A stretch of DNA of 64,000 bases, taken from positions 62,001 through 126,000 of the forward strand of contig CAXXIF010000010.1 of NCBI GenBank assembly GCA_963677375.2, given 5' to 3'. Made by a program: the position numbers and the translations under genes. Shown here piece after piece: positions 43,499-51,733 of this stretch; the first letter of the stretch is position 1, and every line of letters starts with the position of its first letter. The notes under the pieces are model-generated. The model was not told the origin of the DNA. It was given only the letters and a program-made list of their open reading frames with translations, and searched no databases. Origin of the DNA: Pseudaeromonas sp963677375. Lineage in GTDB: Bacteria; Pseudomonadota; Gammaproteobacteria; Enterobacterales; Aeromonadaceae.

Positions 43499-44647
43499 AT
43501 GAACAGCCAATTCGTTCCGGGAATTGATTATCGTGGCCTGGTCGCCCAACATGGTTCTCCCCTGCTGATCCTGGATCAGGCAGCTATTCGCCGTCAGTAC
43601 CGGGCGCTCGCCGCCGCACTGCCTGGCGTAACGTTGCACTATGCACTCAAACCCTTGCCCCATATGGGCGTGGTTGAAGTCCTGAAAGCCGAAGGCGCTC
43701 AATTTGATCTCGCGACTAATGGCGAAGTTGATTTGATGCGCGAGGCCGGGATTAACCCGAACGATTGTATTCACACCCACCCAATCAAGCGCGATTCCGA
43801 TATTCGCCACGCGCTGGATTATGGCTGCAACATCTTTGTCTTTGATAACCCAGTCGAACTGCAAAAGTTTGTCGCCTACAAGCAAGAAGCTCGTCTGCTG
43901 CTGCGCGTCAGCTTCCCGAACCCGGAAACCAAGGTCGATCTGTCGAAGAAATTTGGCTGTACCCCGGACATGGTGCTGCCCCTGCTGCAGCAAGCCAAGG
44001 AGCTGGGCATCCAGGTCGTTGGGCTCTCCTTCCATGTCGGCTCCCAGGTTCCCAATGCCAAGCGTCATGTCGAGGCGATCGAGGCTTGCAACGAGTTGCT
44101 GCGGCAGACGGCCCAACAAGGTTTGGGCTTGCAGATCCTGGACATCGGCGGCGGCTTCCCGGTGGACTACGCGGGCGGTGAGCTGGATATCGATGCCTTC
44201 TGTGCTCCAATCCGTAAGGCACTCTCCCGGACGCCTGACGGCATCCGTCTGCTGGCCGAACCCGGCCGTTTCATCTCGGCGCCAGCCATGACCTCCATCT
44301 CCAGCGTCATGGGCAAGGCCGAGCGTTTCGGCCGCACCTGGTACTATCTGGATGATGGCCTGTATGGCAGCTACAGTGGTCAGTTGTTCGACCATGTCTT
44401 CTATCCGAAGAGTACCCCCTACGCCAAAGGTGAACGCTTCCCCGCCGTATTGGCCGGGCCAACCTGCGACAGCATCGATGTGATCGCCGAAGAGATCATG
44501 CTGCCGGAGCTGGAGCTGGGTGAACTGGTGATTGGTAAGATGATGGGCGCCTATACCTGGGCCTCGGCGACCGAATTCAACTTCTTCCGCCGCACCTCCA
44601 TCCTGGTGATGGACAGTGATGCCGCCGCGTTGAAAGCCGTCGCCTGA
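43499..44647 (+). CDS. PLP-dependent ornithine/lysine-type decarboxylase (fold III)
   Basis: The 382-residue product has the alanine racemase-like fold of eukaryotic-type ornithine decarboxylases: the PLP lysine in HYALKPLPHMG, AQFDLATNGEVDLM, HPIKRDSDI, LSFHVGSQV, the glycine loop DIGGGFPVDY, AEPGRF and the second-site cysteine motif GPTCDSIDV. It should form putrescine from ornithine, cadaverine from lysine, or both. Known bacterial relatives such as the Vibrio vulnificus enzyme accept both. The start at 43499 (MNSQFVPGIDY) is chosen from family similarity; an open extension lies upstream. It is a single gene with its own promoter and terminator. Confidence 0.88.
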   Translation: MNSQFVPGIDYRGLVAQHGSPLLILDQAAIRRQYRALAAALPGVTLHYALKPLPHMGVVEVLKAEGAQFDLATNGEVDLMREAGINPNDCIHTHPIKRDSDIRHALDYGCNIFVFDNPVELQKFVAYKQEARLLLRVSFPNPETKVDLSKKFGCTPDMVLPLLQQAKELGIQVVGLSFHVGSQVPNAKRHVEAIEACNELLRQTAQQGLGLQILDIGGGFPVDYAGGELDIDAFCAPIRKALSRTPDGIRLLAEPGRFISAPAMTSISSVMGKAERFGRTWYYLDDGLYGSYSGQLFDHVFYPKSTPYAKGERFPAVLAGPTCDSIDVIAEEIMLPELELGELVIGKMMGAYTWASATEFNFFRRTSILVMDSDAAALKAVA

Positions 44648-44664
44648 AAGCAGGCCGAGCCACG

Positions 44665-44694
44665 AAAAAGCGAACCCTAGGGTTCGCTTTTTTT
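44665..44694. terminator. Bidirectional Rho-independent terminator
   Basis: AAAAAGCGAACCC / GGGTTCGCTTTTT forms a long perfect stem with A and T tails, between the convergent decarboxylase and DUF1294 genes. Confidence 0.93.
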
Positions 44695-44701
44695 ATCTGC
44701 G

Positions 44702-44998
44702 TCAGAATAAGCAGACCCAGGCGGCCGCCAGGTGCAACCCTATGATGCCCCACAATACCAGACGATAACTCCATTTACGGCTCTTGTGCCGTAGCCAGTG
44801 CTGCGCAATCAGGGTACCGGGCCAGCCCCCGAGCAGCTCGCACAGGTGCAGCACTCGCTCGGAGATCCGCCACTCGCCGCGTCGGGCCCGGCGTTTGTCG
44901 ATGGCCATCAGAAGCAGTGTGCCCACGCTCATCAGCACATAGCTCCAAACCAGACACCAGCCCCAGGATATCCAGGTCAACGTGGGCCACCACAACAT
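44702..44998 (-). CDS. DUF1294 family small membrane protein
   Basis: The 98-residue protein has two to three hydrophobic segments and the DUF1294 pattern: AIDKRRARRGEWRISERVLH followed by ELLGGWPGTLIAQHWLRHKS. The function is unknown. GGAG lies six bases before the ATG at 44998. It shares a bidirectional terminator with the decarboxylase. Confidence 0.85.
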   Translation of the reverse strand: MLWWPTLTWISWGWCLVWSYVLMSVGTLLLMAIDKRRARRGEWRISERVLHLCELLGGWPGTLIAQHWLRHKSRKWSYRLVLWGIIGLHLAAAWVCLF

Positions 44999-45070
44999 AC
45001 TTCACTCCTTGATTCTATCGGGCAGCCGATTCACCGGGCACCGAGCCTTCCACGAGCGGTAGAGACAAGA

Positions 45071-45092
45071 GAGGGAAGCCTTGGCTTCCCTC
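45071..45092 (-). terminator. Hairpin after the acyltransferase gene, possible terminator
   Basis: GAGGGAAGCC and GGCTTCCCTC form an almost loopless inverted repeat 67 bases after the stop of the minus-strand gene. The following minus-strand sequence is pyrimidine-rich (TCTTGTCTCT) but has no continuous T run. Confidence 0.5.
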
Positions 45093-45158
45093 GGATGGAG
45101 GATTCGGTCGGTGAGCCGAAGACCCATATCGAGCCTATGATAGATCACCGCAACCGCA

Positions 45159-46298
45159 TCAGGCGTCCACCATCTCGGCGACACACTCGGCCCGGTTTTC
45201 AACTGGCTTGGCATACATGGCGCGGACTGTATCTTGCAACCCGGCGGGCATAGCCCGCAAACGCGCCTCAAAGCGTTGACGCTCCTCCGGGGTCACCCCA
45301 TCTGGCTGACCGGCGGCCAACAGATGGCTGGGAAACAGACGATACTGACCATGGATCGCCAGATCGATAGCCGCCGCCAAAGCTTCCGGCGTATCATAAT
45401 CACCGCTCATGGGCTTACCCAGACTGACATGTACCCGCCCCTTCTGGCCCACGATACCGGCGACTATGCTCTCGATATCTTCGAATTCGCTCTTCTCGTA
45501 ACCACCACTCTGGGCGCGTTCCACCAATTCCCGCGCCTTGGCCTCGTCCCCCGGATCGTATTCATAAGAGATGGCGACCGGGACTATGTTCAATTGCTGC
45601 ATATAGCTGGCAAATGATTGTTTTTGCTGCTTACCCGCCATGTAAAACATCTTGAGGATCGCCGGATCAGTCTTGTCATCCCCATCCTTGGCGCGCCCTT
45701 CTTTCTGGGCAATCCAGATGGAATGTCCATCACTCAGGGAGTGGGCTATGTAGGCGGAGAGTTCACTGAATGCCTTCATCATCTCCCGCGGTCCCTTGAC
45801 CGAACGCTTGACGATGAAACTCTTGTTCAGACGCATCAACTCGGTGGCACAAGGCTTACGCAGCAGGTTGTCGCCGATGGCGATACGGACAGTTTCCAAC
45901 CCGCACTTGTAGAGACCCCAATTGACGAAGGCCGGGTCCATGGCGATATCACGGTGATTGGAGATAAACAGATACCCCTTGCCCGACTCCAGTTGTTCGA
46001 GTCCGGAATAGGTGACCCCATCCGTGGTGCCAGCAATTATTTGCTCCATGAAACCGGCAACTTCCATCTGCACATCACGAACCGTGCTCACCTTGGCACA
46101 GCGGCGACGCAGTGCGGAGCGGATCAAGGGTTTGAGTAACCAACCGAACCAGCGGGAGAGCAGAGGGAATCGAAAATGGGCAACGGCGGTCAGCAACTCC
46201 TCATCAGCCACCAAACGGGCCAATGCGGCAGGCACTTCATCATCATGGTACGGTCGGATCTCGGCAAACAGATCCGGGGCGGGCAAGGGTTGAGTCAT
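45159..46298 (-). CDS. PlsC-type acyltransferase family protein
   Basis: The 379-residue product has a central acyltransferase domain. The catalytic block reads FISNHRDIAMDPAFVN, a variant of the usual HxxxxD, and the later block WIAQKEGRAKDGDD takes the place of FPEGTRS. It may acylate a lysophospholipid; substrate cannot be told. The start at 46298 (MTQPLPAPDLF) is the first ATG with sense similarity to a soluble N-terminus; the frame opens 22 codons earlier. The gene is alone, with 130 bases to the upstream LysE gene. Confidence 0.8.
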   Translation of the reverse strand: MTQPLPAPDLFAEIRPYHDDEVPAALARLVADEELLTAVAHFRFPLLSRWFGWLLKPLIRSALRRRCAKVSTVRDVQMEVAGFMEQIIAGTTDGVTYSGLEQLESGKGYLFISNHRDIAMDPAFVNWGLYKCGLETVRIAIGDNLLRKPCATELMRLNKSFIVKRSVKGPREMMKAFSELSAYIAHSLSDGHSIWIAQKEGRAKDGDDKTDPAILKMFYMAGKQQKQSFASYMQQLNIVPVAISYEYDPGDEAKARELVERAQSGGYEKSEFEDIESIVAGIVGQKGRVHVSLGKPMSGDYDTPEALAAAIDLAIHGQYRLFPSHLLAAGQPDGVTPEERQRFEARLRAMPAGLQDTVRAMYAKPVENRAECVAEMVDA

Positions 46299-46428
46299 CA
46301 GTTTCGTCTTATCAGCAAAGGGCGCAAAATCGGCGCAAATTCTACACCCATTTACCGTAAACACTAGCCGGAGCCGGGGTAAAACAGCGCCGACCAGCCA
46401 CTATCAGCCACCAAAAGGTAGATCCGGG

Positions 46429-47022
46429 CTAGATCCAGACCATGGCCACGCAGGCGGCCGTCATGATACCCATGCCGAGGTTGAACAGTCTCCAGCCTCG
46501 CGACGTCTGGATCCAGCGTCGCACTTGAGCGCCGAACAACACCCAGAATGACCCGGTTAGTATTCCCATCGCGAAAAACGTAGCCAGCACGGCAACCGCC
46601 GATGGCCAGTAGTGGCTATCCGCCAGAGTGAAACCTCCAATGGCCGACAACGCCATAAACCAGCCTTTAGGGTTGAGCAGTTGCAGGAAGGCCGCCTGAT
46701 ACCAGCGCGGCATCTCCGAGACATGCCGCTCACCCGGCTCACCCGCTCGGGCCAACTTCCAGGCCAACCACAGCAGATAGCCGCTGCCGATGGTGCGTAA
46801 TCCCTGATGCAGCACAGGTTGTGAGGCAAACACCACCCCCAGGCCCAAGGCGGTCGCCAGCATGATGAGATTCAAGCCACTGACGACGGCCACCAGCGTC
46901 GGTACGCTGGCGCGGAACCCCAAATTCGCCCCCGCGGCCGTCAGCAGCATGTTATTGGGCCCCGGAGTTCCACAGGTGATCAGCGCAAAGCCCAGCAAGG
47001 GTAAAAACCAGGCAAAATCCAT
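46429..47022 (-). CDS. LysE/RhtB family exporter 1
   Basis: This 197-residue protein has six hydrophobic segments and the LysE motif TPGPNNMLLTAAGANLGF near residue 20, QLLNPKGWFMALSAIGGF in the middle and a short basic segment before the last helix. LysE/RhtB proteins export amino acids such as lysine, threonine or homoserine lactone. GAGGG precedes the ATG. It has a paralogue directly upstream on the same strand, separated by a terminator, so it has its own promoter. Confidence 0.9.
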   Translation of the reverse strand: MDFAWFLPLLGFALITCGTPGPNNMLLTAAGANLGFRASVPTLVAVVSGLNLIMLATALGLGVVFASQPVLHQGLRTIGSGYLLWLAWKLARAGEPGERHVSEMPRWYQAAFLQLLNPKGWFMALSAIGGFTLADSHYWPSAVAVLATFFAMGILTGSFWVLFGAQVRRWIQTSRGWRLFNLGMGIMTAACVAMVWI

Positions 47023-47097
47023 TACGATCCCTCATACCATGATCCCCGGCGTCTCGACCATAGGCCGTTCGACAGCACAACACAGAGGATTATTACT

Positions 47098-47127
47098 AAA
47101 AATCAGCGGATGATACGGACCATCCGC
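47098..47127 (-). terminator. Rho-independent terminator of LysE-type gene 2
   Basis: On the minus strand GCGGATG / CATCCGC with an 8-base loop is followed three bases later by five T residues. It lies directly after the stop at 47131. Confidence 0.78.
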
Positions 47128-47130
47128 ACT

Positions 47131-47757
47131 CTAGCGCCATATCATCACGACACAGGCAGCAGTTAGCAAGCCCATCACCCGGTTAAACCGCTGCCAAGCC
47201 AACGGTGACCGCAACCAACGCCCCACTTGAACCCCAAACTGTGCCCATACCAGACAGGTTTTCAGGCAGATGAGGCAAAACACGCCGATCAACAGACCCA
47301 CAGAAAGCCAATAGTCATGACCGAGCAGGGTGAAGCTGCCAATCGCCGAAATGGACATCAACCAAGCCTTGGGATTGACGAACTGGAAAAATAACGCCTG
47401 ATGAATAGCCCAGGGGGTTTGCGTGCCCGCAGCAGCCTCTGGATTCGAAGTATGCAGCGGTGCCGAGCGGGCAATCAGATACCCCAACCACAACAGATAG
47501 CCAGAGCCCAGGACTCGTAACACTGTCTGTAGCACGGGCCATTGCTGAAACAGAGCGCCCAACCCCAGAGCGACCAACATCAGCATCACCCCCATGCCGG
47601 CGGAAATACCCAGCACATGGGGCAAGGTGCGACGAAAACCGAATCGGGGGGGGGGGGGGGGGGCACCCGAAGCCGTGAGCAACACATTGTTCGGCCCCGG
47701 GGTAATACATGTAACCCAAGCGAAACCCGCCAGGGGGAATAACCATTCTATCGCCAT
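47131..47757 (-). CDS. LysE/RhtB family exporter 2, containing an 18-base poly-C tract
   Basis: The 208-residue product aligns with exporter 1: TPGPNNVLLTASGA, then FFQFVNPKAWLMSISAIGSF. Between the first and second membrane helices a run of 18 C residues on the coding strand encodes Ala32 and five prolines (33-37). Exporter 1 has GANLGFR where this protein has GA-PPPPP-RFGFR, so about five residues are inserted. The frame is open with 18 bases; a change of one or two would truncate it after about 35 residues. AAGGAG precedes the ATG at 47757. It is divergent from a MocR-type regulator, the usual arrangement for regulator and target. Confidence 0.85.
   Translation of the reverse strand: MAIEWLFPLAGFAWVTCITPGPNNVLLTASGAPPPPPRFGFRRTLPHVLGISAGMGVMLMLVALGLGALFQQWPVLQTVLRVLGSGYLLWLGYLIARSAPLHTSNPEAAAGTQTPWAIHQALFFQFVNPKAWLMSISAIGSFTLLGHDYWLSVGLLIGVFCLICLKTCLVWAQFGVQVGRWLRSPLAWQRFNRVMGLLTAACVVMIWR
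47646..47663. repeat. 18-base poly-G/poly-C homopolymer inside a coding sequence
   Basis: Eighteen consecutive G residues on the plus strand lie within codons 32-38 of the LysE-type gene. Tracts of this length are prone to slipped-strand length change and are known phase-variation switches in other bacteria. A sequencing or assembly error is also possible. Confidence 0.9.
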
Positions 47758-47784
47758 AACTGCATCTCCTTGACGAAGGGAAAC

Positions 47785-47814
47785 GCATCCGGATGCAAAA
47801 TTGTATCGATACAA
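47785..47814. promoter_or_regulatory. Two adjacent palindromes in the LysE/MocR divergent promoter
   Basis: GCATCCGGATGC (47785-47796) and TTGTATCGATACAA (47801-47814) are perfect palindromes four bases apart, between divergently transcribed exporter 2 and MocR regulator 1. They are good candidates for operator sites of that regulator. The second shares TTGTAT/ATACAA half-sites with the repeat at 51705-51733. Confidence 0.6.
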
Positions 47815-47903
47815 AATAGTGGGAAGTTCACATTTGTGCTGTTTTATGGCACAAACACACGGTAATATGAGGACAAACAACGATCAATGGATTTATTGTC
47901 ACC

Positions 47904-49289
47904 ATGACAATCTGGATGCCAAAGCTCAGCGGTCAGGGGCCGCTCTACCGTCAGCTCTTGGAAGCCATCCGCGAGGATATCGGCAGCGGAGCCTTGCCTG
48001 GCGGCCATCGCCTACCGACCCACCGCGCCCTGGCCGACCAGATCGGAGTCACGGTTGGAACCGTCACCCGCGCCTACAGCGAGGCCGAACATCAGGGTCT
48101 GCTGCAGGGGCGTGTCGGCTCGGGAACCTATGTGCGCGATCTGCAGAACAATCAGGCCCGCGCCTGGCACATCCGGCAACCCAATCCGGAACGTATCGAG
48201 TTATGGCAAAATCTGCCCGTCGCCGTGGATCGCACCGAGCCCTTCACCCAGACCATGCAGGCCCTGATGCAAGAGCCCGGACAGATCAATGCCCTGATGG
48301 AATATGACAGCGCCGAGGGAGGACTCCTCCAGCGCCAGCGAGCCAGTCACTGGTTAACCAACCATGGCATAACGGCCCATCCCGACCGTTTGTTGTTCAA
48401 TTACGGCGCCCAGAACGGCCTGCTGTTGAGCCTGATGACACTAGGATTGTGCGGCGAAACCCTGTTGTGCGAAGGCTTGACCTATCCGGGTCTCAATACA
48501 CTGGCGCAGCCGCTGCATCTGCAGCTCAAAGGGCTGGCCATGGATGCCGAAGGGTTGCTGCCCGAGGCATTGGAAAAAGCCTGTCAAAGCGGTCACTACC
48601 GCGCCCTGTACCTGATCCCGACCCTGCAGAATCCCACGACCGCCATCATGAGCACCGAGCGCCGTCAGATCATCCTGGCCCTCTGTGAGCGCTATCAACT
48701 CTGGGTCATCGAGGATGATGTCCATGGTCTGTTACCGGAAAGTCGACCGCCTGCTCTGGTGAATCTGGCGCCAGAGCGTGTCATCTATCTGGGCAGCTTT
48801 TCCAAGGGCACCAGTGCCGGTCTGAGAATTGGGTACATGCTGGTACCGGACTCGCTCAAGGGGGCGGCTAGCCAGGCCATTCGGGGGGCTAGCTGGATGG
48901 TGAGCCCCCTGCTGGTCGAGTTGGCCTGTCGCTGGATGGAGGGCGGCGAGGCCGACCGCATTCTCCAGCAACAACGGCAACAGCTGGCGCAGCGGGCCCG
49001 CCTGCTCAGTCACCACCTGGGGAACTTCAATCTGCATTATCAGGAGGGTAGTATGCACGCCTGGCTGGAGCTTCCCGCCCACTGGCGTTCCGCAGCCTTC
49101 ATTCAGGCCGCGGAGACCGCCGGGGTTGGACTCGCTGGCGCCGAACTCTTCGCCGCCGGCCATTTCCCATCGCCACAAGCGGTTCGACTATCGATTAGCC
49201 ACCCGCTGGATAATCAGGCCCTGGATCAGGCGTTGACCACCTTGCGTCAACTGCTCGATAGCTCAGGACCGACCCAACATCTTCTGTAA
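47904..49289 (+). CDS. MocR family regulator 1 (GntR DNA-binding plus aminotransferase-like domain)
   Basis: The 461-residue product has an N-terminal winged helix of GntR type (LYRQLLEAIREDIGSGALPG, LPTHRALADQIGVTVGTVTRAY) and a C-terminal class I aminotransferase-like domain with PLP lysine in SFSKGTSAGLRIGY and the NPTTA loop. MocR proteins sense PLP or amino acids. The likely target is the divergent LysE-type exporter 2. No ribosome site is visible before the ATG. A six-codon reading frame from 47887 ends with its TGA overlapping this ATG, which could couple translation. It ends 27 bases before yheU. Confidence 0.88.
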   Translation: MTIWMPKLSGQGPLYRQLLEAIREDIGSGALPGGHRLPTHRALADQIGVTVGTVTRAYSEAEHQGLLQGRVGSGTYVRDLQNNQARAWHIRQPNPERIELWQNLPVAVDRTEPFTQTMQALMQEPGQINALMEYDSAEGGLLQRQRASHWLTNHGITAHPDRLLFNYGAQNGLLLSLMTLGLCGETLLCEGLTYPGLNTLAQPLHLQLKGLAMDAEGLLPEALEKACQSGHYRALYLIPTLQNPTTAIMSTERRQIILALCERYQLWVIEDDVHGLLPESRPPALVNLAPERVIYLGSFSKGTSAGLRIGYMLVPDSLKGAASQAIRGASWMVSPLLVELACRWMEGGEADRILQQQRQQLAQRARLLSHHLGNFNLHYQEGSMHAWLELPAHWRSAAFIQAAETAGVGLAGAELFAAGHFPSPQAVRLSISHPLDNQALDQALTTLRQLLDSSGPTQHLL

Positions 49290-49316
49290 TCCGTTTCTCG
49301 ACCCGAGGCCCCGGCA

Positions 49317-49556
49317 ATGCTGATCCCATGGCAAGATATTGATAGTGAGACACTGAACAACCTGATCGAGCACTTCGTACTGCGCGAGGGTACCGACTAT
49401 GGGGAACAGGAGATAACTCTGGCTGACAAGGTCGCCCATGTCCGGCAGCAGTTGCTCGATGGAGACGCTGTGGTTGTCTTCAGCGAACTGCATGAGACCG
49501 TCAACATCATGCCCAGACACGAACTGAATCCTCGCGTCTATCGAGAGGATGTCTGA
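49317..49556 (+). CDS. yheU: YheU family (UPF0270) protein
   Basis: The 79-residue protein is close to E. coli YheU: MLIPWQDI at the start, LIEHFVLREGTDYGEQE, and FSELHETVNIMPR. The function is unknown. In enterics yheU is part of the yheS-yheT-yheU group upstream of crp; here it is 442 bases before crp, but far from yheS. It lies 27 bases after the MocR gene and may share its transcript. Confidence 0.93.
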   Translation: MLIPWQDIDSETLNNLIEHFVLREGTDYGEQEITLADKVAHVRQQLLDGDAVVVFSELHETVNIMPRHELNPRVYREDV

Positions 49557-49998
49557 TGCGCACGCCCGATCCCCAAAAATAGGCAACCTGTGTTTACCTC
49601 GGAGCTAAATCTGCATTTTCCCCAACCATCCATGCGGTAGACCATGAACGCTGACTTGACGAATCGGGCCAGTGATCATGATCACAACCTTATTGTGCAG
49701 TCAGCTACTAGCCCCCCATACCCTTTCTGTTTCACCCGCTCCATGCGTATGATGCTGCCATACCTCGGATCGAGATCTTCATGTCGACTCTGACGTAATA
49801 GCTCTATCGAGTCCTGCCATACAAGCGACGACTCAAGCACTTGAGCAGGAAGTTTCAAGGTGCGATTCCCGTCTTAAATCCCCTGGCCGGGCAAGGTATC
49901 TTGCCATTTGGGGCTCGTGCCCCGTATGCTAGGTCAACGATTCTAAGGATAAGACCCGGAACCTTAGTTACCGGGTAGTGTAATCAAGAGGACTTACA
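49557..49998. other. Promoter and leader region of crp
   Basis: About 440 bases without a gene. It has a strong CRP-type site (49671-49686) and a long leader with GC-rich inverted repeats just before crp. The exact crp promoter was not resolved by eye. Confidence 0.6.
49671..49686. promoter_or_regulatory. CRP binding site upstream of crp
   Basis: AGTGA-TCATGA-TCACA matches the CRP consensus TGTGA-N6-TCACA in nine of ten positions. It lies about 310 bases before the crp start and suggests autoregulation, known for E. coli crp. Confidence 0.75.
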
Positions 49999-50637
49999 AT
50001 GGTTATTGGCAAACCGCAAACTGACCCGACACAGGAATGGTTCCTGTCTCATTGCCACATTCACAAATATCCCGCCAAGAGCACCCTGATCCACGCCGGT
50101 GAGAAAGCTGAAACCCTGTACTTCATCGTCAAGGGCTCGGTTGCCGTGCTGATCAAGGATGAAGAAGGTAAAGAGATGATCCTCTCTTATCTGAATCAGG
50201 GGGATTTCATTGGCGAACTGGGTCTGTTTGAAGAGAGTGAAAACCCGACTCGTACCGCCTGGGTACGCGCCAAGAGCCCCTGTGAAGTGGCAGAAATTTC
50301 ATATAAGAAATTTCGTCAGCTGATCCAGGTCAACCCGGAAATCCTGATCCGTCTTTCCTCGCAAATGGCTCGTCGCCTGCAAAGCACCAGCGAGAAAGTG
50401 GGCAACCTGGCCTTCCTCGATGTGACCGGTCGTATCGCACAGACCTTGCTGAATCTGGCTCATCAGCCCGATGCCATGACCCACCCGGATGGCATGCAGA
50501 TCAAGATCACTCGTCAGGAGATCGGCCAGATTGTCGGCTGTTCCCGCGAGACCGTGGGCCGCATCCTGAAGATGCTGGAAGATCAGAACCTGATCTCCGC
50601 ACACGGCAAGACCATAGTGGTGTTCGGCACCCGCTGA
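49999..50637 (+). CDS. crp: cAMP receptor protein CRP
   Basis: CRP is the global regulator that binds cAMP and controls catabolic and other operons. The 212 residues have the cyclic nucleotide domain (GSVAVLIKDEEGKEMILSYL, GDFIGELGLFEE ... PTRTAWVRAK) and the helix-turn-helix TRQEIGQIVGCSRETVGRIL. The cAMP phosphate-binding Arg-Ser pair of E. coli is Arg-Thr here. GAGGA precedes the ATG. It is followed by a strong terminator. The adjacent yheU and the downstream argD and pabA match enteric order. Confidence 0.98.
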   Translation: MVIGKPQTDPTQEWFLSHCHIHKYPAKSTLIHAGEKAETLYFIVKGSVAVLIKDEEGKEMILSYLNQGDFIGELGLFEESENPTRTAWVRAKSPCEVAEISYKKFRQLIQVNPEILIRLSSQMARRLQSTSEKVGNLAFLDVTGRIAQTLLNLAHQPDAMTHPDGMQIKITRQEIGQIVGCSRETVGRILKMLEDQNLISAHGKTIVVFGTR

Positions 50638-50653
50638 TACCAACGCTAGACTG

Positions 50654-50686
50654 ACAAAGCCCGCTGCTTGCGGGCTTTGTTTTTTC
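50654..50686 (+). terminator. Rho-independent terminator after crp
   Basis: ACAAAGCCCGC / GCGGGCTTTGT with a 5-base loop is followed by TTTTT, 17 bases after the crp stop. Confidence 0.94.
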
Positions 50687-50725
50687 TAGTCACGCACTAT
50701 CCGCCAATGCCCGGTAACAGGCGCA

Positions 50726-51592
50726 TCACTCGCCGTCAAATTGCCGGATCAGCACCGAGGTATCACAACGCCCCAACCCGCGGGCCATCAAGGCCTGATA
50801 GTGACCATCGACGTCCTGGGTCATCGGCAACGAGAGTCCGAGGCGAGCCGCCTCCTGCAGACAGAAACCCAGATCCTTGTGCATCCATTCGATGGCAAAA
50901 CCAAAGTCGAACTGACCCGCCGCCATGGTCGCCGCCCGGTTATCCAGTTGCCAGGATTGTGCCGCGCCGCCGCCCAGCACCCCGGCCACAGTGGCGATAT
51001 CCAATCCGCTGGCCCTGGCCAGGGTGAAGCCCTCCGACAAGCCTTGCAGGATACCGGCGATACAGATCTGGTTCACCATCTTGCACCGCTGCCCGGCCCC
51101 ATGCTCACCGACCCGGGTGATGCGCTGGCCGTAGCTACCCAGCAGGGATCGTGCACGCTCCACATCCACCTCGGCGCCCCCAATCATGATGGTCAAGGTG
51201 CCCTTCTGGGCCCCGGCCTGACCACCGGAAACCGGCGCATCTAAAAAGCGCACGCCTTGTTCGGCACTGCGCTCAGCTAACTCCTCGGCGAGCAGCGCCG
51301 AAGTCGTCGTGTGGTCGATCAGCAAGGTTCCCGCCGTCATGCCGGCCAGCACGCCCTGTTCGCCATACACCACGGCGCGCACATCGTCATCGTTACCGAC
51401 ACACAACAGGACCAGTTCGGCCCCTTTCGCGGCCGCGGCGGGCGTCAGAGCCCGTGTCCCGGCATACTCGGTCACCCAGGCATCGGCGCGGGCCGTGGTG
51501 CGATTGTAGACGCAGACCTCATGGCCGGACCGCTGCAGATGACCCGCCATGGGATACCCCATAACCCCCAAACCGATAAATGCCACTTTCAT
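50726..51592 (-). CDS. 3-hydroxyisobutyrate dehydrogenase family oxidoreductase
   Basis: The 288-residue product has the Rossmann start VAFIGLGVMGYPMAGHL, the family motif DAPVSGGQAGAQKGTLTIMIGG and the catalytic lysine region GHGAGQRCKMVNQ-like (EHGAGQRCKMVNQICIAG), then MHKDLGFCLQEA. Members oxidise beta-hydroxyacids such as 3-hydroxyisobutyrate, tartronate semialdehyde or gamma-hydroxybutyrate; the substrate here is not clear. GGGAG lies eight bases before the ATG at 51592. It is divergent from MocR regulator 2, a likely controller. Confidence 0.88.
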   Translation of the reverse strand: MKVAFIGLGVMGYPMAGHLQRSGHEVCVYNRTTARADAWVTEYAGTRALTPAAAAKGAELVLLCVGNDDDVRAVVYGEQGVLAGMTAGTLLIDHTTTSALLAEELAERSAEQGVRFLDAPVSGGQAGAQKGTLTIMIGGAEVDVERARSLLGSYGQRITRVGEHGAGQRCKMVNQICIAGILQGLSEGFTLARASGLDIATVAGVLGGGAAQSWQLDNRAATMAAGQFDFGFAIEWMHKDLGFCLQEAARLGLSLPMTQDVDGHYQALMARGLGRCDTSVLIRQFDGE

Positions 51593-51704
51593 CGTCACTA
51601 CTCCCTGCATGTCTGTCGGCAGGGTCTCCCGCCGTCGATGTAGCCACCTTACGAGCGAGCACGAACTGACTCAAGACAAGGCGAGGGATTTGTCGCACAA
51701 TTGA

Positions 51705-51733
51705 AGTCATACAAAGAGGAGCATTGTATGACT
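51705..51733. promoter_or_regulatory. Inverted repeat over the MocR 2 ribosome site and start codon
   Basis: AGTCATACAA and TTGTATGACT are exact inverted copies separated by nine bases that hold the ribosome site; the second arm includes the start codon at 51728. It may be an operator for self-repression and for the divergent dehydrogenase gene, or an RNA hairpin that hides the start. Confidence 0.6.
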
